This document shows positions 11,744 to 19,850 of a stretch of DNA of 64,000 nucleotides, piece after piece. The notes under the pieces are model-generated. The model did no database searches. It saw only the letters and a list, made by a program, of their open reading frames with translations, and was not told the DNA's origin. Numbering within the stretch: position 1 is the first letter of the stretch; every line of letters starts with the position of its first letter. This stretch comes from Phocaeicola massiliensis B84634 = Timone 84634 = DSM 17679 = JCM 13223. GTDB lineage: Bacteria > Bacteroidota > Bacteroidia > Bacteroidales > Bacteroidaceae. Made by a program: the position numbers and the translations under genes. The stretch is from NCBI RefSeq assembly GCF_000382445.1, contig NZ_KB905472.1, forward strand, positions 2,935,603 to 2,999,602. The letters are read 5' to 3'.

Positions 11744-12508
11744 TTACTGCTTATCACTTTCGTTATTGCAGTCCTCTCCTTGTTTCTTCTCTTTTTTTTG
11801 TACGATATTGATAAAAGAAGAACTGATGATACCGGTCGGAATAGCCACCATTGCTACTCCCACCAAACAAATGATGCACCCCAATAATTTTCCCAAAGGC
11901 GTAATTGGATAAATATCGCCATACCCTACCGTTGCAAATGTAATGATAGCCCACCAAATCCCGTCGCCAATGTTTTCAAAAACCTCGGGTTGAGCACTCC
12001 TTTCAATATAATACATAAGAATGGCAGAAAAACAAATCGTAATAAAGCTGGCAGTGTAGGCTGTCTCAAGCTCCTCCTTAACGGAAGCAAGAGCTTTGCC
12101 GATAACCCAGAAAGAGCGCGAATGCCGTATCAATTTAAAAATAATAAAAATATAGGGCAAAATAATAATATGCACCACTTCTGTATTCCAATATACATAA
12201 GTAAGAATACAAGGAATCACTGCTATAAAATCAACAAAACCATAGAAGGAAAATGTATATTTCAGACGTGCTTTTGCTGCTTTCATATCAGGATAGAGCG
12301 CGGGGGCAGATAAAATGCGGGCTGTATATTCAACCAGAAAAACAAAAGAAGATATATAGGTTATTCCGAATAATGGTACTTTGTATTCAGACATTTCCTC
12401 AAATGAACTTGCAATAACCGCTATAATTGAAATCAAAATAAAGAAAAGAACAAAACATCGAACCCATTGCCTTTTCAACAAACGTTGTATCAGAATATAT
12501 AGTTTCAT
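11744..12508 (-). CDS. Voltage-gated K+ channel family protein
   Basis: A 254-residue inner-membrane channel with six hydrophobic helices and a pore loop. The selectivity filter TVGYGD is at residues 193-198, in IITFATVGYGDIYP, and the S6 helix follows (LLGCIICLVGVAMVAIPTGI). The S4-like helix has few positive charges (KLIRHSRSFW), so voltage sensing may be weak. The C-terminus is short, charged and lacks an RCK/TrkA domain. It should conduct K+. It stands alone; the next gene upstream is over 200 bp away beyond a repeat element. Confidence 0.88.
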   Translation of the reverse strand: MKLYILIQRLLKRQWVRCFVLFFILISIIAVIASSFEEMSEYKVPLFGITYISSFVFLVEYTARILSAPALYPDMKAAKARLKYTFSFYGFVDFIAVIPCILTYVYWNTEVVHIIILPYIFIIFKLIRHSRSFWVIGKALASVKEELETAYTASFITICFSAILMYYIERSAQPEVFENIGDGIWWAIITFATVGYGDIYPITPLGKLLGCIICLVGVAMVAIPTGIISSSFINIVQKKEKKQGEDCNNESDKQ

Positions 12509-12552
12509 TTTTTATCATACTTGTTGATTAAATATCTTCCCATAAACAAAAT

Positions 12553-12705
12553 TGGGGTTGTCAAAACGTGGATAATACTGTCGTTTAGTTCGTAGGGGCG
12601 AGGTTTGCTCGCCCGAAAACAGTTTGCTTCGTGTATTCGGGCAGGCAAGCCCTACCCCTACCGCCGACGATGGGATAGACCGGTTGAGTTTTTGATACAC
12701 TCCCA
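12553..12705 (+). repeat. MITE-like repeat, copy 1
   Basis: A 153-bp non-coding element with imperfect terminal inverted repeats (TGGGGTTGTCAAAAC at the left, the complement of GTTTTTGATACACTCCCA at the right) and two internal hairpins (GGGGCGAGGTTTGCTCGCCC and a GGGCAGGCAAGCCCTACCCC region). The same sequence occurs inverted at 43278-43423. A 66-codon frame here is an artefact of the repeat. Confidence 0.75.
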
Positions 12706-12746
12706 TAAAAAACATACCAAACCGCTATCGTTTATACCTGCCTAAA

Positions 12747-13424
12747 TTAAAATACATAAGCAAGTGATAACTGCCAGTACCTATTTTTACTTTCAAATAC
12801 ATCACCATCAAATATCTGATCTATGACGTCATGCTTATTACCTCCTATATTATGTTTGGCAGACTGAGTCAATCCTATATTATAGTAACAGCTTACCATC
12901 AGATGCTTCACAATCTTCACACCGCCTCCCAAGTTCAATCCAACTTCAGTAGAGCGCCACCCCATAGATGAAAGATCCTTATCTATCGCATCTACAGCAA
13001 TATGAGCCAGTTTACGTCCCCAATTATCCTCATCCACCAAAAAAGAGAAAGAAGGACCTGCTCCCAAAAATAAATCAAAATCATCTGATATCCCCATTTC
13101 CCATTTCAGCTCTATAGGAATATCAATACTTTGTGTTCTGATATCAGTGCTACGCCCATTAGAAGTATTGGTAAGCTTCACTCCGCGTTGTACATACAAC
13201 AAAGAAAAATCCAAAGCAATGCCATGAAGCCCTGTTTGATATTGCAACATAGGTCCTACTTGGAATCCGGTCAAACTCTCTTCCTTAAACTGATTACGCA
13301 TACCGCTGACATTTGCTTTATTACCAAGCACACCGGCTTTTAAACCAAAATGCAATCCTTGAGCCATACTGTTGGCTACTCCAAGAAATGCCAAAATAGT
13401 AAATAAACAAATTAGTTTTTTCAT
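12747..13424 (-). CDS. Outer-membrane beta-barrel protein (PorT-like)
   Basis: A 225-residue protein with a signal peptide (ending NSMAQG) and alternating amphipathic strands (FGLKAGVLG, GFQVGPMLQYQ, IALDFSLLYVQRG, IDIPIELKWEMG, DLFLGAGPSFSF, EVGLNLGGGVKI, MVSCYYNIGLT). It ends in the aromatic RYWQLSLAYVF. This is the pattern of the Bacteroidetes outer-membrane beta-barrel family PF13568. Substrate and role are unknown. I prefer the ATG at 13422-13424 to the GTG six bases upstream. Confidence 0.82.
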   Translation of the reverse strand: MKKLICLFTILAFLGVANSMAQGLHFGLKAGVLGNKANVSGMRNQFKEESLTGFQVGPMLQYQTGLHGIALDFSLLYVQRGVKLTNTSNGRSTDIRTQSIDIPIELKWEMGISDDFDLFLGAGPSFSFLVDEDNWGRKLAHIAVDAIDKDLSSMGWRSTEVGLNLGGGVKIVKHLMVSCYYNIGLTQSAKHNIGGNKHDVIDQIFDGDVFESKNRYWQLSLAYVF

Positions 13425-13458
13425 TATCACTTATTTAAGAAGTTAAATTTATACCTTA

Positions 13459-14304
13459 TTAATCTTTTGCCTGATGTACAGTGAGTTGTGGGAAAGGGAA
13501 CCCGATGCCTTCTTCATTAAATGTCGTATAAACAATTTCATTGATATCATACAAAACACTCCAATAATCAGCACTTTTTACCCAGACACGAACGGTAATA
13601 TCCACACTGCTTGCACTTAACGACCCCAAAACGATTATGGGAGCGGGAGTATCCAAAATACGGCTATCCGCATTGATAATACGTTGCAATACAGCTCTGA
13701 CCCTTTTCACATCTTCTCCATATTCTACCCCAAATACCCATTCAACACGACGCATTTCCTGTTTACTATAATTAGTCACAGCGTTTCCGCTAAGCATTCC
13801 ATTGGGAACATATATCATTCGATTGTCAAGAGTAGAAAGTATGGTGTGAAAAATCTGTATTTCCTTTATGGTACCGCTCACTCCGGGACCATCTATATAA
13901 TCGCCCACTTTGAACGGTTTAAAAACAAGTATAATCAAACCACCTGCAAAATTAGAAAGATTGCCGGAAAGCGCCATACCTACAGCTACACCGGCTGATG
14001 CCAAAAGTGCAGCAAAGCTGGTAGTTTCAACTCCCAACTTGCTAATTATGGCAAAAGCAAGTACCATATTCAGTAAAATTTTCACCAGACTCTTCAAAAA
14101 AGTCTGCACACTAACCTCTATCTTCCTTTTTTCAAGAACTTTGGCAATTAATATACTTATCTGCCTGATGATAAAACGACCAATGGAATATATCAGGATG
14201 GCAACAAATATATCCTTACCTGCATCCATTCCAAAATCTACCAACTTTTCCAACGCTTGCTCAATCTTACTGCCCGGAGCTGCATTCAATAACAACCAAT
14301 TCAT
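13459..14304 (-). CDS. MscS-family small mechanosensitive channel
   Basis: A 281-residue inner-membrane protein with the MscS layout: an N-terminal helix region, two transmembrane helices and the pore-lining TM3 with the Ala/Gly pattern ASAGVAVGMALSGNLSNFAGG. The beta domain follows, with FKVGDYIDGPGVSGTIKEI and YVPNGMLSGNAVTNYS. It opens under membrane tension to release solutes. The ATG at 14302-14304 is chosen because the preceding residues are in a run of weak, charged codons. It lies 34 bp upstream of the outer-membrane barrel gene in the same direction, so co-transcription is possible. Confidence 0.9.
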   Translation of the reverse strand: MNWLLLNAAPGSKIEQALEKLVDFGMDAGKDIFVAILIYSIGRFIIRQISILIAKVLEKRKIEVSVQTFLKSLVKILLNMVLAFAIISKLGVETTSFAALLASAGVAVGMALSGNLSNFAGGLIILVFKPFKVGDYIDGPGVSGTIKEIQIFHTILSTLDNRMIYVPNGMLSGNAVTNYSKQEMRRVEWVFGVEYGEDVKRVRAVLQRIINADSRILDTPAPIIVLGSLSASSVDITVRVWVKSADYWSVLYDINEIVYTTFNEEGIGFPFPQLTVHQAKD

Positions 14305-14624
14305 ATTTTTCTTCGTTTTACAAATAAAAATCAATCAACTTATCTCTGTCGAATTATAAATGTGTAAACACATTCCAACTGCGCATATTGTCTTGTCTCA
14401 ATAATTTGTCTGATATATTCTTTTATATCCTTAAATAACCGAACATTTTGAAATTGCAAAGATACCATATATAATCAATAAAAACCATACCCATTATTCA
14501 AAACGCCATACCTCAAGACACAAAATATTTCGTATCCTACTGATAATTAAAAACTTCTATCAAGCAATAATTAAATCTTACGCTGAAGTTCCAAGAAAAG
14601 ATTGCTTGTTGTATATTTAATATC

Positions 14625-14632
14625 TATATTTG
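14625..14632 (+). promoter_or_regulatory. -7 box before the His/Asp-rich protein gene
   Basis: TATATTTG, with a TTG-containing -33-like element (CTTGTTG) about 17 bp upstream, lies 42 bp before the ATG at 14674. Confidence 0.55.
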
Positions 14633-14673
14633 TGGCTCTAATGATTTTACTCAACGAATAATTTTATAACATT

Positions 14674-15198
14674 ATGAGACGATTTCAAATTCTGTTATTA
14701 TTCATTGCCATATCTTGTTCCATGTTCGCACAGGATAGGTTGTCGCTGTTTATAGGCAGAGCAAATAAATACGCTTCTGTAGAGTTATCTGATTACCGGA
14801 AGCGTTTATGTGTAGAATATAATGTGTCCAACCGTTCATTGGATGACTATTATAGGCGATGTGGAAGCGATTGGGGAAATGTTGGCTTGGCTCTTGAAAT
14901 AGCCAGAACTTCCGGCAAACACATGCGGGATGTATGTGATTACTATAAACGTTATCACCGATATGGCTGGAATCGTATTCTGGTAGAAATAGGTATCAAA
15001 CCCGGTTCAACATATTATAACCCGTTCTATGACAGGATTCATTATCATAGCAACTGTTGGCATGAACATTATTGTTCCTATTGCGATCATCACAATAAAC
15101 ATCATCACAAACACTATAAAAAGCATAAACGCCATAAACACCCCAAATGGCATGATCGTGACGATGACGATTGGGATGATGACGATGATGACGACTAA
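14674..15198 (+). CDS. Secreted His-rich/Asp-rich protein, possible metal binder
   Basis: A 174-residue protein with a signal peptide (residues 1-19, ending SMFAQD). The middle (about residues 20-110) is charged and helical with repeated YYRR/YYKR motifs. The last 60 residues contain a dense His/Lys tract (HHNKHHHKHYKKHKRHKHPK) followed by a run of Asp and Trp (DRDDDDWDDDDDDD). I do not know the family. The His cluster could bind divalent metals and the acidic tail calcium, but this is inferred from composition only. It is convergent with the GH92 gene that ends 20 bp downstream. Confidence 0.65.
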   Translation: MRRFQILLLFIAISCSMFAQDRLSLFIGRANKYASVELSDYRKRLCVEYNVSNRSLDDYYRRCGSDWGNVGLALEIARTSGKHMRDVCDYYKRYHRYGWNRILVEIGIKPGSTYYNPFYDRIHYHSNCWHEHYCSYCDHHNKHHHKHYKKHKRHKHPKWHDRDDDDWDDDDDDD

Positions 15199-15218
15199 CA
15201 CTTTCCATCATATATCTG

Positions 15219-17528
15219 TCACACTCCATCTACTGAAAAAGAATAAGGCAAATCCGCCTCCTGTATTCCGCGCTGCAAGTTGGGGTGGGCAGACATACGA
15301 AACTCTGCCTTACCGCCCTTCAACATCTCACCATGCTTGAGAAAGTTTGCCGTATAGACCCGGCCGTTGACCAGCATTTGGTCGATATAACGGTTTGCTT
15401 CACTATTTTCGGGAGCAGAGAGCACCCAGTCGTTGCCGTTTTCAAAGTGAAGGGTTGCCTTGCGGAAAAGCGGTGCACCGAGAACATATTCATCCGTTCC
15501 GGGACATACCGGATAAAAGCCCAATGCCGAGAACACATACCAAGCCGAAGTCTGGCCATTGTCCTCGTCTCCGCAATATCCGTCGGGAGCCGAAGTATAC
15601 ATACGATTCATCACTTCACGCAACCAATATTGCGCTTTCCAGGGTTGTCCGGCATAGTCGTAAAGGTAAATCATGTGTTGAATGGGTTGGTTGCCGTGTG
15701 CATAGTTCCCCATGTTCATTACCGTCATCTCACGTATTTCGTGAATCACCTGCCCGTAATAACTGTCATCGAAAACAGGAGGAACGGCAAACACCGAGTC
15801 AAGCATCGTGACAAACATTTCTTTACCTCCCATCAGGTTTATCAGCCCCTGCGGATCATGAAAAACCGACCAGGAATAATGCCAACTGTTTCCCTCGGTA
15901 AATGCATCTCCCCACTTCAACGGAGAGAACGGTTTTTGGAATTCTCCGTTCCGGTTCTTGCCGCGCATCAGCTTACTTTCGGTGTCGAAAAGATTCTTAT
16001 AGTTCAAGGCACGTTTGGCAAAGAGGGTAATTTCTTCCTGCGGCCGTTTCAATTCCTTTGCCAGACGGTAAATGCACCAGTCATCGTATGCATACTCCAG
16101 TGTGCGGGCAGCATTCTCGTTGATGTTCACATCGTATGGGATATAACCCAAACGATTATAGTATTTATAGCCCAGTCGCCCGGTGGAGGATACTTCGGGA
16201 TGCACATTTTCGGTTCCGTGCAGCAACCCTTTATACAAACTTTCCACCTCTTCCACACGCACACCTTTCATATAAGCATCCACTAAAACGGAGGCCGAGT
16301 TATTACCCACCATACAACCGCGATGCCCCGGACTCGCCCATTCGGGAAAGAAACCGCTTTCTTTATAAGTATTTATCAGACCTTCCTGAATTTCCTTGTT
16401 GACGGATGGATACATCAGGTTGAGCAATGGAAACAGGCAGCGGAATGTATCCCAAAAGCCGGTATCGGTATATAGATAACCGGACAGCACCTTGCCATTA
16501 TAAGGACTGTAATGTATCGGCTGTCCTTTCGCATCCATTTCATAAAACTTACGCGGAAAAAGCAACGAACGGTAGAGACAGGAATAGAAGGTGCGATATT
16601 GTTCGTCTGTTCCGCCTTCCACCTCTATCTTGCCCAACACCCGGTTCCAGGCATCCTTGCCTTTTCGCACCAGCGTATCGAAATCATCGGCACCCAGTTC
16701 GCACAGATTCGCTTCCGCCTGTTCGGGACTGATAAACGAAGAGGCGACCCGTGCATGCACCACTTCCCCTTTACGGGTCTTGAAGCCGATAACGGCTCCT
16801 GTGTGAAAAGCATTCTGCTCCATGACGTCTCTCTTTAAAGAAAGGGAAACCTCATCCTTTTTCCTTTTAGGCTTCTCATCATTGGAGAAGGTGGCCCGAT
16901 AAGTAAACGGCTTGTCGAACTCAACGACAAAATAGTTCTTGAAGTTATCGGGCACGCCGCCACTGTTGCGTGTGGTATAGCCTATAATCTTATTCTCTTC
17001 GGGAATAATCCTGATAGATGACCCACAGTCGAAAGCATCGACCACAATATATGAATCATTTTCAGGAAAAGTGAAGCGAAACATCACCGCACGTTCGGTC
17101 GGTGTAAGCTCGGTCACTACATCATGTTCCGCCAGATACACCTTATAATAATAAGGACGCGACAGTTCGGCCTTATGGGAAAACCAACTGGCACGCTTGT
17201 CTTCATCAAACTCCGGCTTCCCGGTAACGGGCATCAGAGAAAACTGACCGTAATCGTTAATCCACGGACTGGGCTGGTGAGTCTGCTTAAAACCGCGAAT
17301 CTTGTTGGCCGTATAGACGTATTGCCATCCGTCACCCATCTTTCCGGTTTGTGGTGTCCAAAAATTCATTCCCCACGGACGGGCAGTCGCAGGATAAGTA
17401 TTGCCGGTGGAAAGTTCGAAAGAGGACTGAGTTCCCACCAACGGACTCACATAATCGGCATAGTCCTTTGCCTGCACCCATAAAGTGAGGCAAAAGAATA
17501 CAACTGACAGGAAAAGTTTCTTTATCAT
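15219..17528 (-). CDS. GH92 alpha-mannosidase (first of three)
   Basis: A 769-residue secreted GH92 enzyme with signal peptide (ending WVQAKDY), an N-terminal beta-sandwich and a C-terminal (alpha/alpha)6 barrel. Family signatures include YVSPLVGTQ, GHRGCMVGNNSASV, TEGNSWHYSWSVFHD (general acid Glu region) and GDEDNGQTSAWYVFSALGFY (base Asp region). These calcium-dependent exo-enzymes remove alpha-mannose from N-glycans or yeast mannan. Two conserved segments differ from the other two copies: HGNQPIQH instead of HGNEPSHH, and GDEDNGQT instead of GNEDCGQM. A different linkage specificity is likely. It is last in the operon, 17 bp after the next GH92. Confidence 0.92.
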   Translation of the reverse strand: MIKKLFLSVVFFCLTLWVQAKDYADYVSPLVGTQSSFELSTGNTYPATARPWGMNFWTPQTGKMGDGWQYVYTANKIRGFKQTHQPSPWINDYGQFSLMPVTGKPEFDEDKRASWFSHKAELSRPYYYKVYLAEHDVVTELTPTERAVMFRFTFPENDSYIVVDAFDCGSSIRIIPEENKIIGYTTRNSGGVPDNFKNYFVVEFDKPFTYRATFSNDEKPKRKKDEVSLSLKRDVMEQNAFHTGAVIGFKTRKGEVVHARVASSFISPEQAEANLCELGADDFDTLVRKGKDAWNRVLGKIEVEGGTDEQYRTFYSCLYRSLLFPRKFYEMDAKGQPIHYSPYNGKVLSGYLYTDTGFWDTFRCLFPLLNLMYPSVNKEIQEGLINTYKESGFFPEWASPGHRGCMVGNNSASVLVDAYMKGVRVEEVESLYKGLLHGTENVHPEVSSTGRLGYKYYNRLGYIPYDVNINENAARTLEYAYDDWCIYRLAKELKRPQEEITLFAKRALNYKNLFDTESKLMRGKNRNGEFQKPFSPLKWGDAFTEGNSWHYSWSVFHDPQGLINLMGGKEMFVTMLDSVFAVPPVFDDSYYGQVIHEIREMTVMNMGNYAHGNQPIQHMIYLYDYAGQPWKAQYWLREVMNRMYTSAPDGYCGDEDNGQTSAWYVFSALGFYPVCPGTDEYVLGAPLFRKATLHFENGNDWVLSAPENSEANRYIDQMLVNGRVYTANFLKHGEMLKGGKAEFRMSAHPNLQRGIQEADLPYSFSVDGV

Positions 17529-17545
17529 CGTGTTGCCTGGTTTAT

Positions 17546-19810
17546 TTACGGTTTAAAAGGTTCGGCTCCCATACTGATTTCCATCACTCCCCCCGCCGTC
17601 AGGTCGCTGTGCGTGAAGAAAGGCTGTTCAAGCGGTTTCCCGTTCAACAGAATGGACTGAACATATTTGTTTTCTTTTGAGTTGTTCTTCGTGCGAATCA
17701 CAAAATCCTTTTGACCGGGCAGGTGAATGGTCACTTCCTCGAACAAGGGACGGCCAATGGAGTAAACCGGCTCACCGGGACACACCTGATAGAAACCCAT
17801 CGCATTCAGAATATACCAGGCTGACATCTGACCACAATCCTCATTGCCCGAAAGACCGTCGGGAGCATTGCGGTACTGACTATACAGCACACTGTCTACC
17901 AATTCCTGTGTCCGCCACGGACGATTGACATAGTTATACAGATGGATGATGTGATGACTCGGCTCGTTGCCGTGAGCATATTGCCCGATAAGACCGGAAA
18001 TATCTGCCGAAACCGTCTCCCCTTCAAGCTCGGAAGAAACAGTGAACAGGGAATCCAGCTTACCGACAAAAGCCTCCTCTCCTCCCATCAAGCCAACCAG
18101 ACCGGGCACATCGTGAAGCACGAACCAAGTCCACTGCCAAGCCGTACCTTCGCAATAATCGTCACTGCGATGGGTAGACGAACGAGGATTGAACGGAGTA
18201 CGCCATTTCCCCTTACTGTCCCGCCCGCGCATAAAACGGGTTTCGGGGTCGAAGTAAGACTTATATGCCCCGGCAAAACGAGCATATTTATCTCTTGTTT
18301 CCACATCTCCCAAACTATCTGCCAATACGGATATACACCAATCATCGTATGCATATTCCAATGCCTTTGCCACCGATTCGTTTTCGAGGTCGCAAGGAAT
18401 ATAGCCCAGCGCATCCTTGTAATAACGGGCACGGGGCATCACAAAAGGAACCAGCCACTTCGGACCGACAATGCCGGTCGTGTCGTATTCGGCAGTACGG
18501 AGACAGGCTTGGTAGGCTTCGCGAACATCGAAATCGCGATAGCCCTTCACGTATGCATCGGTGATGATAGAGGCAGCATGATAGCCAATCATCGTTCCCG
18601 TGTAGTTGGCAGCACAATCCCATTTCGGGAAAACACCTCCCTCACGCTGTTTCTTCAACAATGAACGGATATAGCTTTCGTTGGTATGAGGGTCTATGAT
18701 GGTGAGCAAAGGATGCAACGCACGAAATGTGTCCCAAATAGAAAAAGTGGTGTAAACAGGATCTTCCTTATCGGTGGTGTGCACTTTTAAATCCATCCCC
18801 AAATAACGCCCGTCTACATCGGTAAACAAGTTCGGACTCAAGAATGCATGATACATGGCAGTATAGAAAATGGCAAGTTGGTCGGGGTCTTCCGTTTTCA
18901 CCTCTATCTTTGAAAGACAATCATTCCAAGTCTTTCGGGCATCGGCACGCACCTTGTCGAAATCCCAGTCGGGCAACTCAGCCAACAGATTCTGCCTGGC
19001 TCCTTCACCATCGACAGACGAGATGGAGAAACGAACCATTACCTGTTCATCTTCAGCCGTATCAAAACGGAGCAACATTTTGCAGACGGGAATCTGCTGT
19101 CCGCCTTCCTCGATGGTATCGGTATAAAGAGTATGGGTAAAAGGCTTTGAGAAAACAGCATAAAAATAAAGATCTTGTTGCCAAGCCCAATAAGCACTGC
19201 GCTTGTATCCGCAAAGCACGGTATCATTGACAGCCTCCACCTCCATGACCTGATTGGTTTGCTGCTGAATATTATAGTCCATATCCAGAATGAAACCCGA
19301 TTCCTTGCTTTCAGGAAACGTATAACGGTGCATGGCGGCACGCTCAGTGGCCGTCAGCTCGGCTTTCACACCGTAAGTATCCAAGAAAACCGAATAATAT
19401 CCCGGTTCGGCATACTCGTTCCTGTGCGAAAAAGCAGAAGCGAAAGGACGCTGCTGACTCTCTTTCCCAAGATATTCCACCTTCTGCTCACCTACGGTAG
19501 GCATCAAAAGAAAATCACCGAAATCGGCACAGCCCGTACCGCTAAGGCGTGTGTGGGCAAAACCATTGATGGTGGAATCTTCGTAATAGTAGCCCGAACA
19601 GGAGTCCCAGCCATCGATACGCGTATCAGGACCCGGTTGAATCATTCCGTGAGGCAACATGGCACCCGGATGCGTATGTCCGTGTCCTCCCGTTCCGATG
19701 AAAGGATTGACATAACCGGTGTATTCTTTCATTTCCGTTGTTTGGGTAGAACATGCACTCAAACATAATAATCCTACCAAACAACCGCTTACGAGTCTAT
19801 TGAATTTCAT
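17546..19810 (-). CDS. GH92 alpha-mannosidase lipoprotein (second of three)
   Basis: A 754-residue GH92 enzyme with a lipoprotein signal (LCLSACST, Cys at about residue 20), so it is membrane-anchored. Family motifs: VNPFIGTGGHGHTHPGA, SGTGCADFGD, WDTFRALHPL, NYTGTMIGYHAASIITDAY, CEGTAWQWTWFVLHD, HGNEPSHH and GNEDCGQMSAWYILNAMGFY. The intact HGNEPSHH and GNEDCGQM segments are those found in well-studied alpha-1,2-mannosidases, though linkage cannot be proved here. It lies 40 bp after the third copy and 17 bp before the first in the same direction. Confidence 0.93.
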   Translation of the reverse strand: MKFNRLVSGCLVGLLCLSACSTQTTEMKEYTGYVNPFIGTGGHGHTHPGAMLPHGMIQPGPDTRIDGWDSCSGYYYEDSTINGFAHTRLSGTGCADFGDFLLMPTVGEQKVEYLGKESQQRPFASAFSHRNEYAEPGYYSVFLDTYGVKAELTATERAAMHRYTFPESKESGFILDMDYNIQQQTNQVMEVEAVNDTVLCGYKRSAYWAWQQDLYFYAVFSKPFTHTLYTDTIEEGGQQIPVCKMLLRFDTAEDEQVMVRFSISSVDGEGARQNLLAELPDWDFDKVRADARKTWNDCLSKIEVKTEDPDQLAIFYTAMYHAFLSPNLFTDVDGRYLGMDLKVHTTDKEDPVYTTFSIWDTFRALHPLLTIIDPHTNESYIRSLLKKQREGGVFPKWDCAANYTGTMIGYHAASIITDAYVKGYRDFDVREAYQACLRTAEYDTTGIVGPKWLVPFVMPRARYYKDALGYIPCDLENESVAKALEYAYDDWCISVLADSLGDVETRDKYARFAGAYKSYFDPETRFMRGRDSKGKWRTPFNPRSSTHRSDDYCEGTAWQWTWFVLHDVPGLVGLMGGEEAFVGKLDSLFTVSSELEGETVSADISGLIGQYAHGNEPSHHIIHLYNYVNRPWRTQELVDSVLYSQYRNAPDGLSGNEDCGQMSAWYILNAMGFYQVCPGEPVYSIGRPLFEEVTIHLPGQKDFVIRTKNNSKENKYVQSILLNGKPLEQPFFTHSDLTAGGVMEISMGAEPFKP

Positions 19811-19850
19811 TGTTTTCTATTTGATGTTATTTTATTTCCGATGAAACGGA

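Noticed and set aside
12515-12715. A 66-codon minus-strand frame
   Set aside because: It lies inside the MITE-like repeat, whose second copy does not preserve the frame.
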